Part shown: positions 1 to 8,252 of the stretch, piece by piece
Position numbering within the stretch: the stretch's first letter is position 1
Layout: each line of letters begins with the position of its first letter
Assembly (NCBI RefSeq): GCF_030036535.1
Contig: NZ_CP080387.1
Coordinates: forward strand, 992,001-1,056,000
DNA length: 64,000 bases
Reading direction: 5' to 3'
DNA from: Agrobacterium cucumeris
GTDB taxonomy: Bacteria; Pseudomonadota; Alphaproteobacteria; Rhizobiales; Rhizobiaceae
Program-made: the position numbers and the translations under genes
The notes under the pieces: generated by a model
Database searches by the model: none
What the model saw: only the letters and a program-made list of their open reading frames with translations
What the model was told of the DNA's origin: nothing

Positions 1-1
1 A

Positions 2-313
2 TTGTCGAAGGGTTACTGGGTGTTTCCGGTTAATCCCGGCCAGGCGGGCAAGGAGATACTGGGGCAGAAAGTTTATGCCCGGCTTGCCGATATTCCCGAA
101 CCCGTGGACATGGTTGATGTCTTCAGGGCGCTCGAATATCTCTCAGCGATCGTCGAGGAGGCGATATTGCTGCCGCAGCGCCCGAAAGTGATCTGGGGCC
201 AGTTATCCGTGCGCGATGACAATGCCGCCGCCAAGGCCGAAGCCTATGGCATGAACGTGGTGATGGACCGTTGCCCCGCAATTGAGTATCGGCGTCTCAA
301 TATTGTGCGATAG
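2..313 (+). CDS. CoA-binding domain protein, 3' part (cut by window start)
   Basis: The frame is open to the left edge, so this is the C-terminal ~103 residues of a gene that starts outside the window; the TTG at position 2 is not a real start. The motif VFPVNPGQAG, followed by alternating strand/helix segments and the segment KVIWGQLSVRD, fits the small CoA_binding_2 (YccU-like) Rossmann family of about 140 residues. Such proteins bind CoA through a Rossmann fold, but their cellular role is not known. A metY gene follows 74 bp downstream on the same strand with its own strong ribosome binding site. Confidence 0.75.
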   Translation: MSKGYWVFPVNPGQAGKEILGQKVYARLADIPEPVDMVDVFRALEYLSAIVEEAILLPQRPKVIWGQLSVRDDNAAAKAEAYGMNVVMDRCPAIEYRRLNIVR

Positions 314-387
314 TTGGTACAGATCGGACTTATCATTTCGCCGCAAGGCATTATGATCCCTCCAAAATTGTATGTGGAGGAAATATC

Positions 388-1671
388 ATGTCGAGCAGCA
401 ATCCCGGTTTTTCAACACTGGCCGTCCACGCGGGCGCACAGCCAGATCCAACCACCGGCGCACGCGCGACGCCCATCTATCAGACGACCGCTTACGCTTT
501 CCGTGATGCCGATCATGCCGCCGCGCTGTTCGGGCTGAAGGAATTCGGCAATATCTATACGCGCATCATGAACCCCACCCAGGCGGTTCTGGAGGAGCGT
601 GTCGCAGCGCTTGAAGGTGGCACGGCGGCGCTCGCGGTCGCATCCGGTCACGCCGCGCAATTGCTGGTCTTCCACACGCTTTTGCAGCACGGCGACAATT
701 TCGTTGCCGCCCGCCAGCTTTATGGCGGCTCCATCAACCAGTTCGGCCACGCCTTCAAGGGTTTCGACTGGCAGGTACGCTGGGCCGATGCGACCGATCC
801 GGCCAGTTTCGAGGCGCAGATCGATGACCGCACCCGCGCCATCTTCATCGAAAGCCTCGCCAATCCCGGCGGCACCTTCGTGGACATCGCTGCAATTGCC
901 GATGTCGCCCACCGCCACGGCCTGCCGCTGATCGTCGACAACACCATGGCGAGCCCCTATCTGCTGCGACCGCTGGAACATGGCGCGGATATCGTGCTGC
1001 ATTCACTGACGAAATTTCTCGGTGGCCACGGTAATTCCATGGGCGGCATCATCGTCGATGGCGGCACCTTCGACTGGTCGGCGACGGACAGATATCCGGC
1101 GCTGTCGCAACCCCGGCCGGAATATTCGGGTGTCGTGCTGCACCAGACCTTCGGCAATTTCGCCTTCGCAATCGCCTGCCGTGTCCTTGGCCTGCGCGAT
1201 CTCGGCCCGGCCATCTCGCCCTTCAACGCCTTCCTCATCCTCACCGGCATCGAAACCCTGCCGCTGCGCGTTCAACGCCATTCCGACAATGCGCTCGCCG
1301 TCGCCAAATGGCTGAAGGCGCATCCGAAAGTTGGCTGGGTGCATTATGCCGGGCTGGAGGACAGCGATAACTACGCCATTCAGCAGCAGTATTCGCCAAA
1401 GGGGGCAGGCTCCGTGTTCACCTTCGGCGTCAAGGGCGGTTATGCCGCTGGCAAGGCGCTGGTGGAAGGGCTGCAGCTTTTCTCGCATCTCGCCAATATC
1501 GGCGATACGCGCTCGCTCGTCATCCATCCGGCCTCTACCACCCATGCGCAGCTGACGCCGGAACAGCAGACGGCCGCCGGCGCCGGGCCGGATGTGGTGC
1601 GTCTTTCCATCGGTATCGAGGACGTCAAGGACATCATCGCCGATCTTGAACAATCGCTTGCGAAAATCTGA
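388..1671 (+). CDS. metY: O-acetylhomoserine sulfhydrylase (aminocarboxypropyltransferase)
   Basis: A 427-residue fold-type I PLP enzyme of the Cys/Met metabolism family, the normal length for MetY. It is expected to make homocysteine (or methionine) from O-acetylhomoserine and sulfide (or methanethiol) in the cytoplasm. Visible family marks are SVxxG-type N terminus [21 protein letters not shown] near residue 57, [10 protein letters not shown] (Asp184 pairing with the PLP ring nitrogen) and [11 protein letters not shown] with the Schiff-base Lys209. The ATG at 388 follows a clear TGGAGGA Shine-Dalgarno sequence. The 74-bp gap upstream is too short for, and does not resemble, the SAM-II riboswitch often found before alphaproteobacterial met genes. 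A cupin gene follows 14 bp later and is probably cotranscribed. Confidence 0.93.
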   Translation: MSSSNPGFSTLAVHAGAQPDPTTGARATPIYQTTAYAFRDADHAAALFGLKEFGNIYTRIMNPTQAVLEERVAALEGGTAALAVASGHAAQLLVFHTLLQHGDNFVAARQLYGGSINQFGHAFKGFDWQVRWADATDPASFEAQIDDRTRAIFIESLANPGGTFVDIAAIADVAHRHGLPLIVDNTMASPYLLRPLEHGADIVLHSLTKFLGGHGNSMGGIIVDGGTFDWSATDRYPALSQPRPEYSGVVLHQTFGNFAFAIACRVLGLRDLGPAISPFNAFLILTGIETLPLRVQRHSDNALAVAKWLKAHPKVGWVHYAGLEDSDNYAIQQQYSPKGAGSVFTFGVKGGYAAGKALVEGLQLFSHLANIGDTRSLVIHPASTTHAQLTPEQQTAAGAGPDVVRLSIGIEDVKDIIADLEQSLAKI

Positions 1672-1685
1672 GAGGGCGGCCCGCC

Positions 1686-2027
1686 ATGACGAACTTGCTG
1701 ACATTTGATGTTTCGGTCGAAGCGGAGCATGGCGCGCCTGCGCCGGAACGGTTGATTTCCGGCGATCCCAGATTCACCACGTGGAATCTGGAGGAAGCGC
1801 TGGGCGGCATCTATGCCGGCATCTGGCAATCCACGCCGGGCAAATGGCGGGTGGTCTATGATGAATGGGAATATTTCAACATTCTCGAAGGCCACTCCAT
1901 CCTGACGGAAGATGGCGGGGCGCCGCGCCACCTGAAGCGGGGCGACCGGCTCGTCCTGCAGCCCGGCTTCACGGGCACCTGGGAGGTCGTTGAAACGACA
2001 AGGAAGGATTACGTCATCCGGCTTTGA
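1686..2027 (+). CDS. Cupin domain protein (DUF861/cupin_3 type)
   Basis: A 113-residue protein with a single cupin barrel. The pattern GIYAGIWQSTPGKWRV, EWEYFNILEGHSILTEDGG and LKRGDRLVLQPGFTGTWEV matches the EutQ/cupin_3 class, in which an aromatic-rich W..Y.F..LEG segment replaces the usual metal-binding histidine cluster. Function is unassigned. The gene starts 14 bp after metY, so the two probably form one transcript. It ends in a short perfect hairpin shared with the convergent P450 gene. Confidence 0.8.
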   Translation: MTNLLTFDVSVEAEHGAPAPERLISGDPRFTTWNLEEALGGIYAGIWQSTPGKWRVVYDEWEYFNILEGHSILTEDGGAPRHLKRGDRLVLQPGFTGTWEVVETTRKDYVIRL

Positions 2028-2035
2028 GGCCGGAT
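2016..2035. terminator. Hairpin between convergent cupin and P450 genes
   Basis: Perfect 7-bp inverted repeat (2016-2022 with 2029-2035, loop of 6) spanning the cupin stop codon. There is no T-tract on either side, so it may only protect the 3' end or act as a weak bidirectional terminator. Confidence 0.35.
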
Positions 2036-2062
2036 GATCCCTGCGGACACCTCAGCCACATC

Positions 2063-3310
2063 TCACCACGCCAGATCAAGCCGCTCCAGACCATGGAAAT
2101 GATAGACGTCCTTGACCTTCGGCGGCTGGGCAATACTGAGACCCGGCAGGCGTCTGAACAGCAGCGGCAGGGCAAGATTAAGCTCAAGCCTTGCCAGCGG
2201 TGCACCGATGCAGAAATGGATGCCGGCGCCGAAGGAGACGTTGGCGCCCTCGTTCCGGTCCGGCTTGAAGGCCAGAGGGTTGGAGAATTTTGCTGGGTCG
2301 AGATTGGCCGCGGCCAGAATGAGGCTGACCTTGTCGCCGCGTTTGAATGTCACACCGTCAATCTCGACCGGTTCCAGCACCCAGCGCTGGAAAATATGGA
2401 CTGGCGCGCAGATACGCAGCGTCTCTTCAATCGTGCGTTCCGTGGTCGTCTCGTCGCTGAACAGCGTATCAGGCGAGATGCCGCTTTCCAGAATGATGCG
2501 CACGGAATTGCCGATCTGGTGCACGGTCGCCTCGTGTCCGGCGTTCAGCAGCACGATGGTGGTGGAAATCAGCTCGTCATCGGTCAGGTACTGGCCCTTA
2601 TGCTCCGTGTGGATCATATGGCTCAAGAGATCGTCTTGCGGTTCCGCCCGCCGTTCCGCGATCACGCTGCGCACATAATCCGAAAACTCCCTGGCTGCCT
2701 TGTCGGCAAGAAGCTCGTCCTCGGCAGTGCGTTTGAACATGTACATGCCGACATAGGCATGTGACCATTTCAGAAGCTGCGGCCCCATTTCTTCGGGAAT
2801 GCCGATCATGCGGGCAATCATCGTCACCGGAATGATATCGGCATAGGTTGAGAGCAGTTCTGTCTTGCCATCGGCTTCGAAGGCGTCGATCAGGCGGTTG
2901 GCGAGTTCCTCGATTTCCGGCTTCATCTTGTCGACATGCCGCGAAACGAAGGCGCGGTTGATGAGCGTGCGCAGCCGCGTATGTTCCGGCGGCTCCAGTT
3001 CCAGCAACGAATGTTGCTCGGCGGCATCGAAGTGCTTCACATGTTCGAGTGGTTCGGCGAGACCGATTTCCTCACGGCTGGCCACATGCAGGATCTGTCT
3101 GCCGAAACGACGGTCACGTAAAAGCGCGCTGACATGGTCATATTCGGTGAAGAACCATTGCCGCTGCTCTTCCCAGTAAAAGGTGGGACATTGCGCGTGA
3201 AGCGCCGCATAGACCGGGTTCGGATCATTATAGAAGGCCGGGTCGCGGGCATCAAGTGAAACGCGGCGCGTGGCGGGGTCGATGGTGAGGAAGGGAAATG
3301 TGTCTGTCAT
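2063..3310 (-). CDS. Cytochrome P450 monooxygenase
   Basis: A 415-residue soluble bacterial P450. Numbering from the ATG at 3310, the haem-thiolate loop is FGAGIHFCIGAPLARLE with Cys367. The I-helix oxygen-activation motif is NAGHEAT (256-262), the K-helix ExxR is E296-R299, and LEPPEHTRLR near residue 105 is typical of the family. There is no membrane anchor and no fused reductase, so it needs separate ferredoxin and ferredoxin-reductase partners; none is adjacent. The substrate cannot be read from sequence. A TTG two codons upstream is an alternative start; no good Shine-Dalgarno sequence supports either. The gene lies 89 bp downstream of a diguanylate cyclase on the same strand. Confidence 0.92.
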   Translation of the reverse strand: MTDTFPFLTIDPATRRVSLDARDPAFYNDPNPVYAALHAQCPTFYWEEQRQWFFTEYDHVSALLRDRRFGRQILHVASREEIGLAEPLEHVKHFDAAEQHSLLELEPPEHTRLRTLINRAFVSRHVDKMKPEIEELANRLIDAFEADGKTELLSTYADIIPVTMIARMIGIPEEMGPQLLKWSHAYVGMYMFKRTAEDELLADKAAREFSDYVRSVIAERRAEPQDDLLSHMIHTEHKGQYLTDDELISTTIVLLNAGHEATVHQIGNSVRIILESGISPDTLFSDETTTERTIEETLRICAPVHIFQRWVLEPVEIDGVTFKRGDKVSLILAAANLDPAKFSNPLAFKPDRNEGANVSFGAGIHFCIGAPLARLELNLALPLLFRRLPGLSIAQPPKVKDVYHFHGLERLDLAW

Positions 3311-3399
3311 GCTCAAGGTTTAGTCCGCGTCTTGTGCTTTGAAAAGGGTGGGGAAAAACCGCTGCCTGTTTTTCCGCCTGTCATCGCATTGGCATCATG

Positions 3400-4647
3400 T
3401 CACCGGCTGGCGATGGCCGATATGCGGTTCAGCGCCGCAACCTGTCGGTCGGCATTATTGTCCATCGGATTTTCGTCCCGGTCCGGGGAGGGGACGACGA
3501 CATTGGCCGAATTGACGTGGATGACGGTCCTGTTGCGGCCGGCTTTTTTCGCTGCATAGAGCGCACGGTCGGCTTCCGTCATCATCACGCTCAGGTCGGC
3601 ATCCTTGATCATGGCTTCCGATATGCCGACGCTGGTGGTGACTTCGATACCTTCGCCGCGTGAACTGATCTTGGAAAGACGCAGATTACTGCGGATGGCT
3701 TCCGCCAGCGTCACCGTGCTGGACGGGCTTTCGACTTCGGCGACCAGCGCGAATTCTTCGCCGCCCATTCTGACGAACAGGCCGCGATCGCCAATGACGC
3801 GTTGCGCCATGTTGCAAAAGTGCACGAGCACCGCATCGCCGGACTGGTGGCCATATTTGTCGTTGATTTTCTTGAAATGGTCGATGTCGAACAGCACCAG
3901 CGCCACATAACGGCTGGAAGCCGGCGACCGCTTCTTGATGCGCTCGAACTCCTCGAGAAGACCGCGCCGGTTGAGGACACCGGTGAGGTGGTCGGTCATC
4001 GCCAGCCGGTGCAGGCGGGCTTCCGAATCTTCCATGATGATCTTGGCGCTGATCATGATGATGACGGTGAAGCCGAGAATGCCTGAAAAGGCGAGCGGCG
4101 ACGTCAGCGCGACGGCACTGGGGGACGTGATATCACCGGGAATGATGACCGATGCGATGATGGCGCCGAAAAAGGCCTGCAAAATGAAAATAGCGGCAAG
4201 AACCTTGCGGCTAAGCGATGCCCGGCTCCTGTTTGCCAGAACGACGCCGGCCAGCATGAAATAAGCGACGGCGGCACAGGCATGGTAAAGCAGGATACGC
4301 GAAACCATGCTGTCCCGCACCGGCGGGATGAGCATGCCGGCCACCCACAAAAGCGCGGGAATGGCGATCCAGCCGGCAAGCTTGCGCTGTTCGAAGGAGA
4401 GGAGGCCGGCCAGCCAGAAACCGAAAGCTGAAAGCGCCAGCGTATTGCCGACGTCAATCGACAGGTAGTTGGGAATGTCGCCGCGCATGGCGACAAGAAT
4501 GGCGCCGATGCCGGTCGAAAGAAAACCGGCGGCGAAATAGAGATTGTGCTGGCGGGCAGGGCGGTGCAGCCACAGGGTTCCCAAAAGGACGGCAAGGGTG
4601 AACGTCTCCGACGCCCAAAGCAGCATGCCCGTTTTTGCATCCAGCAT
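3400..4647 (-). CDS. Membrane-bound diguanylate cyclase (GGDEF)
   Basis: A 415-residue protein whose first ~205 residues hold about six or seven hydrophobic segments (an integral membrane sensor domain), followed by a GGDEF domain at roughly 212-375. The active-site motif is GGEEF (295-299), with LFDIDHFKKIND supplying the metal-binding aspartates, so it should make c-di-GMP from GTP. The primary inhibitory RxxD site normally found just before GGDEF is absent (the segment reads VIGDRGLFVRM), suggesting no classic product inhibition. A ~40-residue Asn/Arg/Asp-rich tail follows. The ATG at 4647 has an AGGA 8 nt upstream. Confidence 0.92.
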   Translation of the reverse strand: MLDAKTGMLLWASETFTLAVLLGTLWLHRPARQHNLYFAAGFLSTGIGAILVAMRGDIPNYLSIDVGNTLALSAFGFWLAGLLSFEQRKLAGWIAIPALLWVAGMLIPPVRDSMVSRILLYHACAAVAYFMLAGVVLANRSRASLSRKVLAAIFILQAFFGAIIASVIIPGDITSPSAVALTSPLAFSGILGFTVIIMISAKIIMEDSEARLHRLAMTDHLTGVLNRRGLLEEFERIKKRSPASSRYVALVLFDIDHFKKINDKYGHQSGDAVLVHFCNMAQRVIGDRGLFVRMGGEEFALVAEVESPSSTVTLAEAIRSNLRLSKISSRGEGIEVTTSVGISEAMIKDADLSVMMTEADRALYAAKKAGRNRTVIHVNSANVVVPSPDRDENPMDNNADRQVAALNRISAIASR

Positions 4648-5001
4648 TGCAAAATCCTATCTGCGCTATCATGCCGTGAAAGCGGGATCTGCGGCACGAT
4701 GTGCGCAATACCCGCCGGAATTGTTGAGATGCCATTTCGCCCGAATGGGGCGCCCGCTTCCTGACGGAAACCGGAAATTCGCCGCGCAGTATCAGCAGTA
4801 AATCCCTAACGAGTTCTTGCCGGTGAGAAGTTATATCTGTGCATGGCCATGGGTTTTTGCATTTGCGGCTCACTTCGATGGAAAATAATGCCGGCAAGGG
4901 CACCCGGTTCCAGACGCGCCCGATGGTTTCAAGCCGTTGCCGTCAGAGGCTTCAAACGCCTGTAATCGCTGTTGAGCCGTTAAGGATATGCGGCTTCGTG
5001 T

Positions 5002-5031
5002 CTTGAAGTACGGGGCAGGGACACTCTATGT
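5002..5031 (+). promoter_or_regulatory. Candidate heat-shock (sigma-32-like) promoter of clpP
   Basis: CTTGAAG at 5002-5008, a 15-bp spacer, then CTCTATGT at 5024-5031. The sigma-32 consensus is CTTGAAA and CCCCATNT; here 6 of 7 and 6 of 8 positions agree. It is also readable as a sigma-70 pair TTGAAG-N18-TATGTA. The rest of the 454-bp gap between the diguanylate cyclase and clpP shows no other gene. Confidence 0.45.
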
Positions 5032-5101
5032 AGGGAGAATGAAGGTTAGAAGTGATTCCGGAGCGGCTTTCCGCGAAGGGCAGAGTTGACAAAGGACGGA
5101 C

Positions 5102-5734
5102 ATGAAAAATCCAGTTGATACCGCCATGGCTCTGGTGCCGATGGTCGTAGAGCAGACCAATCGCGGCGAACGCTCCTATGACATATTTTCCCGTCTTCTC
5201 AAGGAACGCATCATTTTCCTCACCGGTCCGGTGGAAGACCAGATGGCTTCGCTCGTCTGCGCGCAGCTGCTTTTCCTCGAGGCTGAAAACCCGAAGAAGG
5301 AAATCGCGCTTTACATCAATTCGCCAGGTGGCGTCGTGACCGCCGGCATGGCGATCTACGATACGATGCAGTTCATCCGCCCTGCGGTCTCGACGCTCTG
5401 CGTTGGCCAGGCCGCATCGATGGGTTCGCTGCTCCTGGCCGCCGGTGAAAAGGGAATGCGCTTTGCAACCCCGAACGCCCGCATCATGGTGCACCAGCCT
5501 TCCGGCGGTTTCCAGGGGCAGGCATCGGATATCGAGCGTCATGCCCGTGACATCATCAAGATGAAGCGTCGTCTCAATGAAGTCTACGTGAAGCACACGG
5601 GCCGCACGCTCGAAGAGGTTGAAAAAACCCTTGATCGCGACCACTTCATGGATGCGGACGAAGCGCAGAATTGGGGTGTGATCGACAAGATCCTCACCTC
5701 GCGCCAGGAAATGGAAGGCGCCGCCGCGAATTGA
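5102..5734 (+). CDS. clpP: ATP-dependent Clp protease proteolytic subunit
   Basis: A 210-residue ClpP, normal length for a proteobacterial housekeeping copy. The catalytic triad is visible as Ser106 in [11 protein letters not shown], His131 in IMVHQPSGG and Asp180 in [12 protein letters not shown]. It forms the tetradecameric peptidase chamber that works with ClpX (next gene, 292 bp downstream on the same strand) or ClpA. An AAAGGACGG ribosome binding site precedes the ATG. A heat-shock-like promoter lies about 70 bp upstream. Start and length agree with the family. Confidence 0.97.
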   Translation: MKNPVDTAMALVPMVVEQTNRGERSYDIFSRLLKERIIFLTGPVEDQMASLVCAQLLFLEAENPKKEIALYINSPGGVVTAGMAIYDTMQFIRPAVSTLCVGQAASMGSLLLAAGEKGMRFATPNARIMVHQPSGGFQGQASDIERHARDIIKMKRRLNEVYVKHTGRTLEEVEKTLDRDHFMDADEAQNWGVIDKILTSRQEMEGAAAN

Positions 5735-5927
5735 GGCGCGCCGCTTTTTGACGTTTGTTTGATCCCGCAAAAGTAATTTCGGGGCTTTCAACCGCAACAG
5801 AAAGCGATATTAGTATATATTAAGGCTGTGTTGAATTTTTATGACGTGGCCTTTGGTTTGATGGGGAATTCGTTGCAGCCGGTTGTCAGCTCCTGTATCT
5901 GACACGGCTAGTACCCCGGGAAACGAG

Positions 5928-5966
5928 GCGGATACGGCAATGCACCCCAAGGCGAGCCGTATCTGC
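5928..5966 (+). promoter_or_regulatory. Hairpin in the clpX upstream region
   Basis: GCGGATACGGC (5928-5938) pairs with GCCGTATCTGC (5956-5966), 10 of 11 positions, across a 17-nt loop, about 60 bp before the clpX start. It could be a 5' leader structure or an operator. No T-tract follows, so it is not a clpP terminator. Confidence 0.3.
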
Positions 5967-6026
5967 GGGCGGTAAGTTGACCGCGATCCGTTTGGCGGAC
6001 CTGCGGCGTGCTGGAAGGAAAGAGAT

Positions 6027-7304
6027 ATGAGCAAAGTCAGCGGCAGCAACGGCGGCGACTCTAAAAATACACTCTATTGTTCATTCTGCGGCAAGAGCCA
6101 GCACGAAGTCCGGAAACTCATTGCCGGGCCGACAGTATTCATCTGCGATGAATGCGTCGAATTGTGCATGGACATCATCCGCGAGGAGAACAAGACGTCT
6201 ATGGTGAAGTCGCGCGAGGGTGTTCCCACCCCGCAGGATATCATCAAGATTCTCGACGAATATGTCATCGGTCAGAAGCAGGCGAAGAAAATCCTGTCGG
6301 TGGCCGTTCACAACCATTACAAGCGCCTCGCGCACGCCTCCAAGAACGGCGATGTCGAGCTGGCGAAGTCGAACATCATGCTCGTCGGTCCGACGGGTTG
6401 CGGCAAGACCTATCTTGCCCAGACGCTCGCCCGCATCATCGACGTTCCCTTCACCATGGCGGACGCAACGACGCTGACCGAAGCCGGTTATGTCGGCGAG
6501 GACGTGGAAAACATCATCCTGAAGCTGTTGCAGGCTGCGGATTACAATGTCGAGCGCGCCCAGCGCGGCATCGTCTATATCGACGAAGTCGACAAGATTT
6601 CCCGCAAGTCGGACAACCCGTCCATCACGCGCGACGTGTCGGGCGAGGGCGTCCAGCAGGCGCTTCTGAAGATCATGGAAGGCACGGTCGCTTCCGTTCC
6701 GCCGCAGGGTGGCCGCAAGCATCCGCAGCAGGAATTCCTGCAGGTGGATACGACCAACATCCTGTTCATCTGCGGCGGTGCGTTTGCCGGCCTCGACAAG
6801 ATCATCTCCGCCCGTGGTGAAAAGACCTCGATCGGCTTCGGTGCGACCGTCAAGGCGGAAGACGATCGCCGTGTGGGCGAGGTGCTGCGCGAGCTGGAGC
6901 CGGAAGATCTGGTGAAGTTCGGTCTCATCCCGGAATTCATCGGCCGTCTGCCCGTTCTGGCAACGCTGGAAGACCTTGATGAAGATGCGCTGATCCAGAT
7001 CCTGTCCGAGCCGAAGAACGCGCTCGTTAAGCAGTATCAGCGCCTGTTCGAGATGGAAGATGTGGAACTGACCTTCCACGAGGACGCCCTGCGCGAGATT
7101 GCCCGCAAGGCGATCACCCGAAAGACCGGTGCCCGCGGCCTGCGTTCGATCATGGAAAAGATCCTGCTGGATACCATGTTCGAACTGCCGACTCTGGAAG
7201 GCGTTCGCGAAGTGGTTATCTCCAACGACGTCGTCAGCGGTGTCGCCCGTCCGCTCTACATCTACGCGGATCGCCAGGAAGAAAAGACCAACGTTTCGGC
7301 CTGA
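6027..7304 (+). CDS. clpX: ATP-dependent Clp protease ATP-binding subunit ClpX
   Basis: A 425-residue AAA+ unfoldase. The N-terminal C4 zinc-binding domain has Cys18, Cys21, Cys40 and Cys43. Walker A is GPTGCGKT (122-129), Walker [11 protein letters not shown] near 181-190, and a TSIGFGA segment is the ClpP-contacting IGF loop. The C-terminal AAA small domain ([19 protein letters not shown]) is intact. It delivers substrates to ClpP encoded upstream. The ATG at 6027 follows GGAAGGAAAGAG. A strong intrinsic terminator ends the unit. In alphaproteobacteria ClpXP is essential for cell-cycle proteolysis (for example CtrA in Caulobacter), which suits the presence of divK and pleD in this window. 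Confidence 0.98.
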   Translation: MSKVSGSNGGDSKNTLYCSFCGKSQHEVRKLIAGPTVFICDECVELCMDIIREENKTSMVKSREGVPTPQDIIKILDEYVIGQKQAKKILSVAVHNHYKRLAHASKNGDVELAKSNIMLVGPTGCGKTYLAQTLARIIDVPFTMADATTLTEAGYVGEDVENIILKLLQAADYNVERAQRGIVYIDEVDKISRKSDNPSITRDVSGEGVQQALLKIMEGTVASVPPQGGRKHPQQEFLQVDTTNILFICGGAFAGLDKIISARGEKTSIGFGATVKAEDDRRVGEVLRELEPEDLVKFGLIPEFIGRLPVLATLEDLDEDALIQILSEPKNALVKQYQRLFEMEDVELTFHEDALREIARKAITRKTGARGLRSIMEKILLDTMFELPTLEGVREVVISNDVVSGVARPLYIYADRQEEKTNVSA

Positions 7305-7321
7305 TCGGTTCCAGAAGAATA

Positions 7322-7356
7322 AAGCCCCTCGCAGCAACGGCTGCGGGGGGCTTTTC
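7322..7356 (+). terminator. Intrinsic terminator of clpX
   Basis: A GC-rich stem (AGCCCCTCGCAGC pairing with GCTGCGGGGGGCT, small mismatch) around an AACG loop, followed by TTTTCTTTG. It starts 17 bp after the clpX stop codon. Confidence 0.85.
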
Positions 7357-7501
7357 TTTGTGTGATGCCTGCCCGGTATTCGAAGCATTTGCGGGGATGG
7401 CGTAAGCGCCTTTTACCTGAATAATAACTAGAAACTAAGAGGCGACGCGTCTTCGCTTTTCGTGGAGAAGCGGATATGCCCCTGAAATATCGGGTATCCT
7501 G

Positions 7502-7870
7502 ATGAATCCTGTAACCGCAATCCTCATTCACGTGTCCGATCCCGCCGAAGGATTGCTTTGGTACGGGAAAGCGTTTCCGGAGGCGGTTGCATCGGTCAGC
7601 CTTCCCTCCGGCTTCGAGTACCTGCGGATCGGCGATATCCAGCTGGAAATCGTTCCCGCTGATCAAAAGGTTTCAAGCGGGGCGGCAGGGTCTGTCGTCT
7701 ATTGGTGGACGGATGATTTCGGCCGGTCACTCGCGCATCTGCGGGACGCGGGCGCTGTTCTTTATCGCGGCCCGATGAAAATCGATCAGGAACTCTGGAT
7801 GTGCCAGTTCCGTGACCCCTGGGGCAACTGTATCGGCGTTCGCGGACCCATGGCCGCGGATATGCCGTAA
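7502..7870 (+). CDS. Glyoxalase/bleomycin-resistance-like protein
   Basis: A 122-residue single-domain member of the vicinal oxygen chelate superfamily. The pattern AILIHVSDPAEGLLWYGKAFPEA at the start and WMCQFRDPWGNCIGVRGP at the end matches the beta-alpha-beta-beta-beta halves of this fold. The RDPWGN motif is the common C-terminal signature. The usual metal ligands are not all obvious, so enzymatic activity is uncertain. It stands alone between the clpX terminator and the lon promoter region. The ATG lacks a strong ribosome binding site. Confidence 0.75.
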   Translation: MNPVTAILIHVSDPAEGLLWYGKAFPEAVASVSLPSGFEYLRIGDIQLEIVPADQKVSSGAAGSVVYWWTDDFGRSLAHLRDAGAVLYRGPMKIDQELWMCQFRDPWGNCIGVRGPMAADMP

Positions 7871-8141
7871 CGCTCTTCGCCGCTTGAGGCGTCCCTGCCT
7901 TGCATCCCGACAATCAGGTGGAGGAAAGCTTCGTCTGCCATTTTGCGTTTGGAGCGGATTGCGCTTTGCTGATAAAGTCTTACAACTGATTTGCAGCGCG
8001 ATGTGACGGAAATGTGAATTGCCGTCGGCGACCCGGTTCCTGATCCCTTGGGATAACCGGAAATGTCGGGAGTAATAGCCGGCGCTGGGTTTTGTTGAAT
8101 TTCACGGTTCTGCCGGTGCGCGGGGCCGTCTCTTCCGGCGA

Positions 8142-8170
8142 CTTGAAATCGGTGTTTCGAAACTCCACTT
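8142..8170 (+). promoter_or_regulatory. Candidate heat-shock (sigma-32-like) promoter of lon
   Basis: CTTGAAA at 8142-8148 is a perfect sigma-32 -35 element. After a 14-bp spacer comes CTCCACTT at 8163-8170, matching 6 of 8 positions of CCCCATNT. This would put the transcription start about 75 bp before the lon ATG at 8253. Lon is a classic heat-shock gene, so sequence and biology agree. The remainder of the 382-bp gap 7871-8252 holds no other recognised feature. Confidence 0.55.
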
Positions 8171-8252
8171 TCAGTCTCGAGAAATGAATATGCCGGACGC
8201 CCCCAAGACGTTCGGCAAAGTGTCCCGAAAGGGACCATGGAAAGGAAATGAT

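Noticed and set aside
314..387. SAM-II riboswitch before metY
   Set aside because: The gap is only 74 bp and lacks the conserved pseudoknot sequences.
8184..8252. N-terminally extended Lon start
   Set aside because: The extra residues do not resemble Lon, and ATG 8253 has the better ribosome site; the extension would also cover the predicted promoter start region.
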